Source: Trichococcus pasteurii (GTDB lineage: Bacteria; Bacillota; Bacilli; Lactobacillales; Aerococcaceae). From it: a stretch of DNA of 64,000 nucleotides. The position numbers and the translations under genes were made by a program. This document shows, piece after piece, positions 1-9,250 of this stretch; the stretch's first letter is position 1, and every line of letters begins with the position of its first letter. The notes beneath the pieces were generated by a model that was not told the origin of the DNA, ran no database searches, and saw only the letters and a program-made list of their open reading frames with translations. The stretch is from positions 1-64,000 of the forward strand of contig NZ_FONM01000016.1 in assembly GCF_900112935.1 (NCBI RefSeq), in the 5' to 3' direction.

Positions 1-202
1 GCCCTGGCTTAACTTCCGATGAAGTCGGGGCCGGTTTCTTTTTGTACGAACGTGTTGGGATGATTTCACCTGTAATCGGATCGACTTTTCCAATCAGTGT
101 CCTCTTAGCGCGTGATTGTTGCTTTTCCTTATCCCAGTAGGGTTCATTCTGATAGGCATAAGTAATGCCCGTTTTCTTGTTTGTCTGAAAAATAACTGCC
201 AT
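1..202 (-). mobile_element. 5' end of a probable transposase gene (runs off the window)
   Basis: A reading frame starts at an ATG at 200-202 and stays open to the left edge, giving about 67 residues that begin MAVIFQTNKKTGITYAY and continue through YWDKEK and IGKVDP. I associate this type of N-terminus with IS4/IS1634-like DDE transposases of Firmicutes, but the catalytic domain lies outside the window, so the family is uncertain. A GAGGA ribosome binding site lies at 211-215. An inverted repeat with arms CTCGTTATA/TATAACGAG (213-221 and 232-240) and TATAAT-like boxes sits directly upstream and may carry its promoter. Its place at the edge of a defence operon fits a mobile-element boundary. 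Confidence 0.55.
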
Positions 203-254
203 ATCAACACTCCTCGTTATACATTATATTATATAACGAGTTATAAGTCTACAA

Positions 255-290
255 AAAAACCGCTATATATCAATCGTTACAGCGGTTTTT
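255..290. terminator. Hairpin upstream of the transposase
   Basis: Arms AAAAACCGCT (255-264) and AGCGGTTTTT (281-290) pair perfectly across a 16-base loop, and both strands end in a T-run. It could stop transcription in either direction between the defence operon and the transposase. It is seen in the sequence only; no activity is implied. Confidence 0.45.
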
Positions 291-365
291 CGAGTGATTA
301 TCGTTACACAATTCGGGAATGCAGGTTATAAAATAAACAAATTCAATATGCGACATTTATTTTAC

Positions 366-423
366 AAAAAAAGGGAAATAATTCTACAACCCGATTGTTG
401 CATCCGATTATAAAATTATTCCC
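366..423 (-). terminator. Terminator of the defence operon
   Basis: On the minus strand, GGGAATAATT (423-414) pairs with AATTATTTCCC (383-373) and is followed by seven T residues (372-366). It lies 40 bases after the stop codon of the metallopeptidase gene and marks the end of the leftward operon. Confidence 0.6.
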
Positions 424-464
424 GCAATCAGAATAACCGCTCCTAGTTTGATGCTTAATAGTTT

Positions 465-1904
465 TTAACTCGCAGCTGATACCGATTTGCGCCCATTCCG
501 ACGAAGGCGCTCATCCGTATTTGGTGTTGCCCGGCGAATTCCGCTTAGTGCGCTCTTTAGCAGGTCAAGATGGAGGAATACCTTCTTCAGCAGATTGGCT
601 GTCGCAAAAGCATCGTCAAGATTCAGTTCTTCTCTGCTCGTGTGCTCATATTGATAGCCTACCGATAGATTTACACTTTGAATTCCTTGTTGTGCCCAAA
701 TGCGTGTGTCACTACTCCCGCCTAATGTTGGTTCCCAACGATTTTCATCATCACCCAGATTACCGATGAGTGCGAGCATCTCTCCGAATAGTTCATCGCA
801 AAAATCGATTCCGCGTGTGCCAGTAACGACATCGCCTCTTCCTCTGCGGTCCACTACTAAGGCAGCATGGATGTCCTCCAAAAATTCTGAAGACACCGAT
901 TTTGCACCGCATAATCCGACTTCTTCCTCTACCGTGAAGGCTATCTTTACTTTTACAGGAGCACGAAATTCCATCTGTTGCAACTGTTTCAATGTATGAA
1001 GAATGACGCCTACTCCGGCTCTGTCGTCCGCACCCAGAATACCTGAGCTGGAAGTCCAAACAGGACCGCACTTCAGTATTTCTCTCCCGGCCTCTATTTC
1101 ATCCACTACATCCAAATGACTATTTAACAAAATCGTCAAGGAAGGTTCTCTGCAAGCTCTCCCGAAGGTGACTTCAGCCAAAATATTTCCATAATCGTCA
1201 ACTGTCATTTTATCCGTTAATGTCGCTAGTTTCTTCATCACATGGTTGCGGATGATAGATTCATATCCACTTACACCAGGGATTTCGAGCAGTTCTTCAA
1301 CGACATTTTCAAACATTGTTCTCTCAAGGTGCTCAGTGGAGATTGCACTCAAATTTTCAGGCAGCTCATTCAGTAAACTGACAAAGCTTAGAAGCTCTTT
1401 TCTTTCCTTTAGGATGACAATTGTCTTGCGCGCTAACTTAACTCTATGTTTGAGTTCAACCTCCACCATCAACAAAGCAGCTCTTTCCGTATCATTCTCT
1501 GTTGCAAATACGATATTCGGTCTGCGTTCGCCTTCTCCATCACAGCTCATGATTGTCATGCAGCCTAAGCGATTTAATTGTCTTACCAATCCGCTGATGT
1601 ACAGATCCAACATCGCCAACGAAACATTGTCTTCTTCATCGAAATAGCCGCACATTTCGGTTCTGCCTCGGCCCGGGACAGCACATAGCGCGAGCCATTC
1701 TGACTCGTTCCATAGCGTATCCTCAACTATCAGAAGACTTCCTTGCCACTCATGACAGCAGTTACTTTCATTAAGAATTTTCTTTAAAAACTCCACGTTC
1801 AATTCAGATTCATTGCTAAAATCCAGCGTGCGGCTGTCCACCTGAGAAAAAATAAAACCTTGTTCCACTAATAATGCACTCATTATTTTAACCACTACAA
1901 TCAC
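465..1904 (-). CDS. M20/M28-like zinc metallopeptidase with an unusual N-terminal domain
   Basis: The protein has 479 residues. The C-terminal half (about 200-460) is a co-catalytic zinc peptidase of the M20/M42 type. It has HLD at 263-265, GADD at 291-294, an EEE cluster at 326-328, a VVDRRG segment near 350 and HTSREELN near 437, so all metal and base positions look intact. PepT-like tripeptidases are the nearest relatives I can name. The first ~200 residues are not part of that fold and carry a GCMTIMSCDG motif (114-123). The gene is the last of a leftward operon that includes type I restriction genes, which is unusual for a nutritional peptidase. A role in defence or in processing a partner is inference. 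The start is a GTG at 1904 behind GAGAGG; GTG 1895 and ATG 1883 are alternatives. Confidence 0.7.
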   Translation of the reverse strand: MIVVVKIMSALLVEQGFIFSQVDSRTLDFSNESELNVEFLKKILNESNCCHEWQGSLLIVEDTLWNESEWLALCAVPGRGRTEMCGYFDEEDNVSLAMLDLYISGLVRQLNRLGCMTIMSCDGEGERRPNIVFATENDTERAALLMVEVELKHRVKLARKTIVILKERKELLSFVSLLNELPENLSAISTEHLERTMFENVVEELLEIPGVSGYESIIRNHVMKKLATLTDKMTVDDYGNILAEVTFGRACREPSLTILLNSHLDVVDEIEAGREILKCGPVWTSSSGILGADDRAGVGVILHTLKQLQQMEFRAPVKVKIAFTVEEEVGLCGAKSVSSEFLEDIHAALVVDRRGRGDVVTGTRGIDFCDELFGEMLALIGNLGDDENRWEPTLGGSSDTRIWAQQGIQSVNLSVGYQYEHTSREELNLDDAFATANLLKKVFLHLDLLKSALSGIRRATPNTDERLRRNGRKSVSAAS

Positions 1905-1975
1905 AACCTCTCTTTGTTATGACATAAGTATAATAAACGGTTGTGAAGGGGGCGTCACAAATAATATAGGCTAAC

Positions 1976-3052
1976 TCATTGGTCCAACAATGATGACTCT
2001 TCTGAACGGCAAATGATCGTATAGGGAACTTTACCGTTATAGTAATAGCCACTAGGATTGGGTGATCTGCTGGTTGTGATGACATCCAACCTTGGGTCCA
2101 ACTTATTGAGCAGGCTCCTCAATTGGCTGACAGCCTTTCTTAACCTTTCATTCGTCACAAAAGAGGTATTGTTCATTTCCTCAAAGCAATTCCGCATGCT
2201 ATTCTCGTTTCCCGGATTATTATGCGAGGTGAAGCGCAACAAATATACGAGTTGCCTTGCCTTAACTTCACTTCCGAAAGGCATCTCTGATTTATTAAAT
2301 GCCACCTTACTGTTGACACCGTCAAACCAAATAATCAGTGTGCCTTCAGGACGATCACCTTTTTGGAAATAGCCCTCTGCTTCATCATACGATACATAAC
2401 GATTGTCTTCATCGGTTATCACTTCGTACTCCTGGTTCATAAGCCCTACGCCCAAATCTGATATAAAATCCTTGACGCCATAGGAAGCATAATCCGGAAG
2501 TTTTGTGTATTTGTTTTTAACTGGCGAGAACTCTAATTCCTCATTCAGTTGGTCGACCTCATTCAGATAGGACGCCAACAAATACAATCGAGCGTAATAA
2601 ATTTCTCGATCAGATAAGCAAAAGATAGGTTCATCATGAATTGTATTCTCCAACGCACAATTAAAATATCGAATCGCATCTTTATGGTCATTTCTGCGAT
2701 AACGAATAAACGCCAGCCGGTATGCCGCCATTCCGTTTTTCGGGTCCAAATAGAGGGCTTCCTTCAATGAGTTTTCCGCGTCCGGTCTGCTGCCCTGTCC
2801 GCGAAACTTCATTTCTGAACCGTGGTTGTACAGTAATTTGGATAACTTACGTTCTACATCGGAACGAATGCCTTTTAATGCAGTATCTCTGGATTTCTTC
2901 AATTCACGTAAAACAAGCTTTTGTACTCGAATTTCACGTCCGTAGCCCTCATCATTGACGTTGAAGTCATCTTCCCTTACCAATTCCATTTTATGCATTT
3001 CGGTCAATAATTCATCCAAATTCATTTCACTTAATCGTAAATTCCCAGCCAT
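1976..3052 (-). CDS. TPR protein with C-terminal winged-helix DNA-binding domain
   Basis: A 358-residue soluble protein. Residues about 75-165 look like tetratricopeptide repeats (a segment around SLKEALYLDPKNGMAAYRLA followed by a second helical pair). Residues about 260-345 resemble an OmpR/SARP-type winged helix: an ARQLVYLLRF helix, a LRKAVSQLRSLLNKL recognition-helix-like segment and a final beta hairpin ending GYYYNG. This combination suggests a transcription regulator that senses protein partners through the TPR part. It lies between hsdR and the metallopeptidase gene, on the same strand, with 71 bases to the latter. The ATG follows GGAGAGGGAAGT. An inverted repeat at 3086-3132 lies just upstream and could be its operator or a terminator after hsdR. 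I do not recognise a named family. Confidence 0.6.
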   Translation of the reverse strand: MAGNLRLSEMNLDELLTEMHKMELVREDDFNVNDEGYGREIRVQKLVLRELKKSRDTALKGIRSDVERKLSKLLYNHGSEMKFRGQGSRPDAENSLKEALYLDPKNGMAAYRLAFIRYRRNDHKDAIRYFNCALENTIHDEPIFCLSDREIYYARLYLLASYLNEVDQLNEELEFSPVKNKYTKLPDYASYGVKDFISDLGVGLMNQEYEVITDEDNRYVSYDEAEGYFQKGDRPEGTLIIWFDGVNSKVAFNKSEMPFGSEVKARQLVYLLRFTSHNNPGNENSMRNCFEEMNNTSFVTNERLRKAVSQLRSLLNKLDPRLDVITTSRSPNPSGYYYNGKVPYTIICRSEESSLLDQ

Positions 3053-3085
3053 ACTTCCCTCTCCAATCCAGTAATTTATATCATT

Positions 3086-3132
3086 TTACCCAATCAATCT
3101 GCTCTTTTTAACTAAGAAGATTGACTGGGTAA
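3086..3132. promoter_or_regulatory. Inverted repeat between hsdR and the TPR/wHTH gene
   Basis: TTACCCAATCAATCT (3086-3100) and AGATTGACTGGGTAA (3118-3132) are complementary with one mismatch, separated by 17 bases. No T-run follows on the minus strand, so a simple terminator is less likely than an operator or an RNA processing/attenuation site. Confidence 0.4.
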
Positions 3133-3144
3133 GGAATTGATTCA

Positions 3145-6100
3145 TTAAACTTTCGACCGATAGGATTTATACAGATCTTTCGCAAGCAGGGTGTAAACAA
3201 GCTTGTAATAAGCATCGTCAGCTCCAACAAGCTTTTCGAACGCCTGCTGATTTTGATCGTACTCGGCCATCACTTTATCTTGGAAAACATCTTTAAAAAG
3301 GTTGTCCACAAACATTTCTTGGCTGTTTGTTTTCGCCATGCTGACTACCTTCATGTCCGGATTATTTTCAAATGACCTATACAAGGCCTCCAGCAGTACC
3401 TTATCCTTCTCGGTAAAGTCATCTGGGAAGCGTTCATTCATGCGGTGGATGATTTCATCCAAAGAATCCCGTTCGTCAGGTGGCTTTATGCCTGCATCTA
3501 TTTGTTGCTTATTGGTTAACTTGCCACTTTCGGGATCCTCAGAGACCAAAAAAATGTCTCCGGAAAATTCCTTTTGCAATTTGTAGTACTCCAGCTTAAC
3601 CTTATCTGCAACATCAACTTTCTCTCTTTGCTCTCTCGGGATGAATTTCAGCAAGTAATTCGTGAAGATGTTTTCTTCCAAAAGTTGCATATCAAACGTG
3701 CGGTCCAACTGGGAAATATAGCTGTACCATTTTCCGAAGTTCCGCAGCGTCACTCGGAATTGATACTGCGTGTCTTTCGGCAATTCTTCATAACGCTGAA
3801 TAACCGGTTTAAAAAGACTCGAAATACGCCCCAACAATTTTTCATCTTGGCGATTTTGTGCTTGCCGAACGAGCTTCAGCACTTGGTCAATGTCCCCTTG
3901 ATTGTAGACGTTGTACTTCCGCAGCTTGCTTTGTGTATCGTAGATCAAGTTGATATTGATTTCCTCATTCAAAGTGGTTTCTTCGTAGAAAGGCTGGAAA
4001 GCCGCTTGGATATCTTCCTCAGAATTCACAAAATCCAGTATGAACGTATCCTTTTTCCCGGGAGTGGTCCGATTCAATCGGGACAGTGTTTGAACAGCTT
4101 TCACACCGCGCAGCTTCTTGTCGACAAACATAGTATGCAACAAGGGTTCATCGAATCCTGTCTGGTATTTTTCAGCCACGATCAGAATATTGAAGTCCTC
4201 TGTATGGAAAGCTTCTTTAAGCTGTTTTTCACTGATTCTGTCTCCGGCTTTCGTCACATTCAAGCCTGGTTCCGTGTATTCCGTCCCCTCAACATTTACC
4301 GATCCGGAGAAGGCGACCAGAACATCCAGGTCCGTATACCCCTTTTCTTTTATGTACGCTTTGAATTCCTGCATATAGCGAACGGCATGCAAGCGGGAGG
4401 GCGTCACGACCATAGCCTTCGCTTGGCCACTGATTTCTTTTTTAGTCACCGACCGGAACTGTTCAATCATGACTTCCGTCTTCTGACGCAAGACCCAAGG
4501 ATGGAACGCTTGGTACCTGGCGATTGCACGGACCGCTTCCGTTTTCGGTAGCTCCGGGTTGTCTTCGATTTCTTTGGCGATCCGATAAGAAGTCTTGTAG
4601 GTCATATAGTTCTTCAGGACGTCCAATATAAAACCTTCTTCAATAGCTTGGCGCATGCTGTAGACATGGAATGGCGCAAAGCTGCCATCCGGTTGCTTTG
4701 TCCCGAACATTTCAATCGTCTTTTCTTTTGGTGTTGCAGTAAAGGCAAAGAAACTCAAATTGTGATGACGCCCCTGCGACAGCAAAGTATTCACCAGCTC
4801 ATCTTGATCATCAGGAGTTGTTGCTTCAATGCCCTCCTCGATTGCTTGGTACTCTTCTAAAGTGGCTTCTTTATCAGCTAAAGCAGCTTTCAATTTTTGG
4901 GCACTATTACCGGTTTGCGAAGAATGCGCCTCATCCACAATGACTGCAAAGTTGCGACCATCAGCGGCATCCACTTCTTGGTAAATGACCGGGAACTTCT
5001 GCAGAGTGGTAATAATGATTTTCTTGCCGTCATTGATTGCATTCTTCAGATCCTGGGAGCTTTTACTGTGATCGATAGTTTCGACCAAGCCAGTCGTATG
5101 GTCAAAGCTCAAGATCGTGTTTTGCAATTGTCTATCCAAAACCGTGCGATCAGTCACGATAATCGTCGATGCGAAAATAGGATGATCCTCTTTGTCATGA
5201 GCAGATGCCAAATGATAAGCCAGCCAAGCGATACTGTTGGACTTTCCTGACCCCGCACTGTGCTGAATCAAGTAGTTCTCCCCGCTCCCCTTCACTTTGA
5301 CATCGGCAATCAATTTACGGACCACGTCCAACTGATGGTATCGGGGGAAAATCAAGGTCTGCTTCGTTATTTCCTTGCCATCTTGCTTTTCTTTCTTCAC
5401 TTCCAAATTCATGAAGCGCTGGAAGACATCCATCAGATGATCCCTCTGCAGCAATTGTTCCCAAAGGTAAGCTGTAGGATAACCATCCGGATTCTGCGGA
5501 TTCCCTTTCCCACCGTTGTTTCCTGGACCCTTCGAACCTTGGTTGAAAGGCAAAAAATAGGTTTTATTCCCCGCCAATTTTGTCGTCATATAGACTTCAT
5601 AATGGTCCACTGCAAAATATACCAAGAAGCGGCGGTTAAAATTGAACACCAACTCTTTAGGGTTCCGATCCTGTTGGTACTGAACCAAAGCATTTTCCAC
5701 CGACTGCCCTGTGTACTGGTTCTTCAGTTCTAGCGCCACTAAAGGAATCCCGTTCACGGACAGGACCATATCAATGGTGTTGCGGTTATTTGGACTATAT
5801 GCAAATTGACGGGTGCACGTAAACCGGTTCGCTTCGTACTTCTCCTGCAACTCCTCATTCAAACCCGAAACAGGTCTGAAAAAGGCAACTTTTAAGGTCA
5901 CGCCGCGATCACGAATACCGTTCCGAAGAACATACAACATTCCATGAGCATTAACCTCTTCATCAAATCGTTTCATAAGTTTACGCTTGAAATCACCCTG
6001 ATGGATAGTAAGATACCTTTTCCATTGCTTCGGTTGTGTCTGCTCAATGAAAGCAATCAGCTTATCCATATCTATCCCAATAGAATCGTCATAATGGGAA

Positions 6101-6189
6101 TCTTGAAAAGCTTCCTTCTCCCATCCCCCGATTTTCGTCAGACTTGTTTCAATATCCTGTTCGAAGCGCATTTCTCGATTTTCAACCAA
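3145..6189 (-). CDS. hsdR: Type I restriction endonuclease subunit R
   Basis: This is the DNA translocase/nuclease subunit of the type I restriction complex (HsdR2-M2-S). At 1014 residues it has the usual length. The N-terminal PD-(D/E)xK nuclease shows D140 and E154-L-K156 in VALELKN. The motor has Walker A SAGSGKS (311-317), VIVDEAH (416-422), FTATP (483-487) and a motif VI segment QTLSRLNRT, followed by the helical C-terminal region that docks on HsdM. The start is a TTG at 6187-6189, nine bases after AAGGAGG; the internal ATG at codon 7 has no better site. The gene begins three bases after the hsdS stop codon, so the two are probably translated in sequence. It appears intact. Confidence 0.95.
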   Translation of the reverse strand: MVENREMRFEQDIETSLTKIGGWEKEAFQDSHYDDSIGIDMDKLIAFIEQTQPKQWKRYLTIHQGDFKRKLMKRFDEEVNAHGMLYVLRNGIRDRGVTLKVAFFRPVSGLNEELQEKYEANRFTCTRQFAYSPNNRNTIDMVLSVNGIPLVALELKNQYTGQSVENALVQYQQDRNPKELVFNFNRRFLVYFAVDHYEVYMTTKLAGNKTYFLPFNQGSKGPGNNGGKGNPQNPDGYPTAYLWEQLLQRDHLMDVFQRFMNLEVKKEKQDGKEITKQTLIFPRYHQLDVVRKLIADVKVKGSGENYLIQHSAGSGKSNSIAWLAYHLASAHDKEDHPIFASTIIVTDRTVLDRQLQNTILSFDHTTGLVETIDHSKSSQDLKNAINDGKKIIITTLQKFPVIYQEVDAADGRNFAVIVDEAHSSQTGNSAQKLKAALADKEATLEEYQAIEEGIEATTPDDQDELVNTLLSQGRHHNLSFFAFTATPKEKTIEMFGTKQPDGSFAPFHVYSMRQAIEEGFILDVLKNYMTYKTSYRIAKEIEDNPELPKTEAVRAIARYQAFHPWVLRQKTEVMIEQFRSVTKKEISGQAKAMVVTPSRLHAVRYMQEFKAYIKEKGYTDLDVLVAFSGSVNVEGTEYTEPGLNVTKAGDRISEKQLKEAFHTEDFNILIVAEKYQTGFDEPLLHTMFVDKKLRGVKAVQTLSRLNRTTPGKKDTFILDFVNSEEDIQAAFQPFYEETTLNEEININLIYDTQSKLRKYNVYNQGDIDQVLKLVRQAQNRQDEKLLGRISSLFKPVIQRYEELPKDTQYQFRVTLRNFGKWYSYISQLDRTFDMQLLEENIFTNYLLKFIPREQREKVDVADKVKLEYYKLQKEFSGDIFLVSEDPESGKLTNKQQIDAGIKPPDERDSLDEIIHRMNERFPDDFTEKDKVLLEALYRSFENNPDMKVVSMAKTNSQEMFVDNLFKDVFQDKVMAEYDQNQQAFEKLVGADDAYYKLVYTLLAKDLYKSYRSKV

Positions 6190-6192
6190 ATC

Positions 6193-7473
6193 TTAAACCT
6201 CCTTTTTTCCAGTTACATACTCATAGATAAGGGATTTTTTGTATTTTTCCAATTCCTGCACCATCTTCTGCTTATCCGCGATAAGAGAGTCGATGTGGGT
6301 CGTCTTTTCATCAAGGAAATCGGCAATTTGTTGTTGTTCTTCATTAGTAGGAAGCCCTATTTTATAGTTTAAAATAAAGCTTCCAGGTATTCTTTTTAAA
6401 CCACCCGTGCCATACATCGTGCTTTTTCCTTCATTTTTAAAAGTTTGTTCTTGTAGTCTATAGAACAAAAATTTTGTGTTGATTTTTTTGGATCTAATAG
6501 TAAATATTTCTGAGGTGCCGAATCCAATACCATTCGTTAAACCTTCGGCAATAGCAATATTTCCATTCTCAAAACAGGGGGTGACTTTGGCTAAAACAAT
6601 GTCATGTTCCTTGAAATACGAATATCCAGAGTACACATCTTCAACCATCTTTTGAGTATCTGTATTCATCTTCCCATTCTTTAGTTTTTCCATAGGTAGA
6701 AAAGTACATTCTATGTTTTTGACAGTTACCTCTGATTTTGGTGGTTCAAATTCAATCATGTATTTTAATTTGTTTATCTTCCAATACTCTGGAATCTCCC
6801 CAATCCATTCTATCCCGCTATCCCTCATCTTCACGTCCGGATTCAGCCCTTTCGTGACGGTTTCCGTGATGAGGGCCTGCTTGTAGGCTTTGAAGGCTTC
6901 AATGGACTTCTTGGTTTGCGAGATGATGCTGTCGATATGTGTAGTCTTCTCGTCGAGGAAGTCAGCGATTTTTTTTTGTTCTACTTGAGACGGCAAAACA
7001 AGTGGAACCATTGAAAAATTATTAAAACGAATTGCTTTTCCCTCACGAATAGTGTCTAATACCGTTCCGCGTAATGCTTGGATATACATCTCGGATTTGA
7101 AAAAATATTTGAAATATCCAGTATAAGTATTACGTGTACGTTCTTTCAGAACTGTGTAGGCCGGAGTAATACCACCAGATTCTTGAGCAATCTCAATTCC
7201 ACCTTGAAAGCTTCTTAAGCTTATGACGAAATCTCCCGCATCAACTATCTTTAAATCACTGAGATTTATTTTTTGCACAGGCATTTGAGATTCTAATTGA
7301 ATATATCTTTTTTGAGAAATTACTCCATACTTTTGTGAAGCAGTTAATTGTTCTACATCACCGACTGCTTTTATAGATGAATTATAAAACAAAAGATTAC
7401 TTGGAATAACTTCCCAATTTTCTGGAATTTCCCCAATCCATTCCACTCCAGAATCCTTCATTGCTCTACTCAT
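6193..7473 (-). CDS. hsdS: Type I restriction specificity subunit S
   Basis: The specificity subunit directs the methylase and nuclease to a bipartite DNA site. It has two target recognition domains, each opening with a near-identical segment (KDSGVEWIGEIPENW near residue 5, RDSGIEWIGEIPEYW near residue 220). Each is followed by a conserved coiled-coil spacer containing ADFLDEKTTHIDS. This gives the normal two-fold S architecture at about 426 residues. The start is taken at ATG 7473; a TTG at 7476 and an ATG at 7461 are alternatives. It overlaps the hsdM stop by several bases, implying coupling. The duplicated segments offer homology for domain swapping, but no second S gene is seen in the window. 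Confidence 0.93.
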   Translation of the reverse strand: MSRAMKDSGVEWIGEIPENWEVIPSNLLFYNSSIKAVGDVEQLTASQKYGVISQKRYIQLESQMPVQKINLSDLKIVDAGDFVISLRSFQGGIEIAQESGGITPAYTVLKERTRNTYTGYFKYFFKSEMYIQALRGTVLDTIREGKAIRFNNFSMVPLVLPSQVEQKKIADFLDEKTTHIDSIISQTKKSIEAFKAYKQALITETVTKGLNPDVKMRDSGIEWIGEIPEYWKINKLKYMIEFEPPKSEVTVKNIECTFLPMEKLKNGKMNTDTQKMVEDVYSGYSYFKEHDIVLAKVTPCFENGNIAIAEGLTNGIGFGTSEIFTIRSKKINTKFLFYRLQEQTFKNEGKSTMYGTGGLKRIPGSFILNYKIGLPTNEEQQQIADFLDEKTTHIDSLIADKQKMVQELEKYKKSLIYEYVTGKKEV

Positions 7474-9250
7474 CAACTCTCACATCCTGTCCTGATAGTT
7501 GCTCAAAGCTCCTGACGATGCTTTCTTCCAACGCCTTGATTTTTAAGGCGATATCTTCCGTTCGTTCTGGTGCCACATACTTGTAGAACAGGCGTGTGAA
7601 CGGGATTTCATAGGCAACTTTGGTCTTGGCCTTATCAATCCACGCATCCGGATTGAAGGGTTTGATTTCACGTTCAAAGTACGTATCGATGTCTTCCGTC
7701 AGTGGGATGTCTTCTGTGTCGCGCAAGGATGTATCCGGTTGGGGTTTCTTTTTCTTCAGGACAAGATTACCCGCCTCGTCCTTCAATGGGCTTTCTACCG
7801 TCACTTTATTGAAACCAAAGTCCAGATTATCAAACACCTTGGATTCGGCCGTACGGTCACCCCACTTGTATTCCTTGTTCAGAAAATCGCCATAGGCTTG
7901 AACAATCACGTTCCGGCACTCTTCGGTGATATCCACCCGTTTGCTCCCGATATTTCTCCGGCGGCTTTCGTAAATGAGAGAGGCATCAATCAATTGCACG
8001 CGGCCTTGACGGTGCGGCTTTTTATCTTTGTCGATAATCCAGACATAGGTCGAAATTCCCGTATTATAGAAAACATCGTTCGGCAGTTGGATGATCGCAT
8101 CCAACCAATCATTCTCGATGACGTGGCGGCGGATTTCACTTTCACCGCTTCCTGCCGCACCGCTGAACAAGGCTGAGCCGTTGTGGATGATCGCCATCCG
8201 GCCGTTATCTTTCAACTTGGAAATGCCGTTCAGTTGGAACAGGAGCTGCCCATCGCTGATTTTCGGCAAGCCGACGCCAAATCTGCCCTGATCTCCAAGT
8301 TCATGTTCAGCTTGCACCGCATTTTTGTCTTTTTTCCAATCGATTCCGAACGGCGGATTGGAAATGCAATAATCAAAGGTATAGCCAGGAAAACCGTCAT
8401 TGGATAAGGTGCTCCCTAGCACCATATTATCCGGATCGCCGCCGCGGATCATCGTATCGGCTTTAGCGATGGCATATGTTTCCGGGTTAAGCTCCTGGCC
8501 GAACGTCCGGACTTCCGCATCCGCATTGAAACTATGGATCCGCTCGATCATCGCGGACAGCATTTGTGAAGTGCCCATCGTCTGATCATAAACCGTCTTG
8601 ACCACATCCGTTCCCGCCAGCAGGTCCCGGTCTTCAGCCAGAAGAAGGTCCGTCATCAGATAAATGATGTCGCGGCTGGTGAAATGCGCTCCGGCTTCTT
8701 CATTGTAGCTTTCAGAGAATCTGCGCACCAGTTCTTCGAAGATATAGCCCATGTCCGTGCTGGTCACTTTATCCGGTCCCAAATAGGATTCTTTCTTGTT
8801 GAATTCCTGGATGACGTAGAATAACGCATCATTAGCTGCCATCGTCGAAATTTCAATATCGAATTTGAAGTTGGCCAGGATATCCTGCATATTATCGGAA
8901 AAGCCATTCAAATAAGCCCGTAAATTTTCCTCGATATTATCCGGATCAGCCAATAAGGTTTCGAATGTAAATAGACTTGTATTATAGAAGGCAAACCCGG
9001 AAGCTTTTTCCAAGAAGCGATTACGCATCGTCACATTCATGTCCTTATGCTGCTCAGCTGCCTTCAATACTTTGTCTCGAGTAGGCAAAAGCGTATCATG
9101 CAGCCGTTTAATTACTGTCATGGGCAGAATGATTTTGCCGTATTCATGGGGTTTGTACAACCCTCTTAAGATATCTGCCACATTCCAGATAAGGTTTGCT
9201 TGTTGTTGGACGTTGACTGTCGTTTGCATGTTGCGTTTTGATTCGTTCAC
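7466..9250 (-). CDS. hsdM: Type I restriction N6-adenine methylase subunit M
   Basis: A 594-residue adenine-N6 methyltransferase subunit. It has the HsdM N-terminal helical domain (about 15-150), a conserved HFTSRDIIYLMTDLL segment (189-203), an SAM-binding motif I in variant form (YDQTMGTSQ, 221-229) and the catalytic motif IV NPPF at 298-301. The start is GTG at 9250, preceded by AAGGAGG at 9258-9264. It shares one base with the TAG stop of the upstream gene (TAGTG), a classic coupled arrangement. The protein should methylate host DNA and form the core of the restriction complex with HsdS and HsdR. Confidence 0.95.
   Translation of the reverse strand: MNESKRNMQTTVNVQQQANLIWNVADILRGLYKPHEYGKIILPMTVIKRLHDTLLPTRDKVLKAAEQHKDMNVTMRNRFLEKASGFAFYNTSLFTFETLLADPDNIEENLRAYLNGFSDNMQDILANFKFDIEISTMAANDALFYVIQEFNKKESYLGPDKVTSTDMGYIFEELVRRFSESYNEEAGAHFTSRDIIYLMTDLLLAEDRDLLAGTDVVKTVYDQTMGTSQMLSAMIERIHSFNADAEVRTFGQELNPETYAIAKADTMIRGGDPDNMVLGSTLSNDGFPGYTFDYCISNPPFGIDWKKDKNAVQAEHELGDQGRFGVGLPKISDGQLLFQLNGISKLKDNGRMAIIHNGSALFSGAAGSGESEIRRHVIENDWLDAIIQLPNDVFYNTGISTYVWIIDKDKKPHRQGRVQLIDASLIYESRRRNIGSKRVDITEECRNVIVQAYGDFLNKEYKWGDRTAESKVFDNLDFGFNKVTVESPLKDEAGNLVLKKKKPQPDTSLRDTEDIPLTEDIDTYFEREIKPFNPDAWIDKAKTKVAYEIPFTRLFYKYVAPERTEDIALKIKALEESIVRSFEQLSGQDVRVDE

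Noticed and set aside
116-331. Small plus-strand frame near the left edge
   Set aside because: It runs through the transposase 5' end, its promoter region and a hairpin, and has no ribosome binding site.
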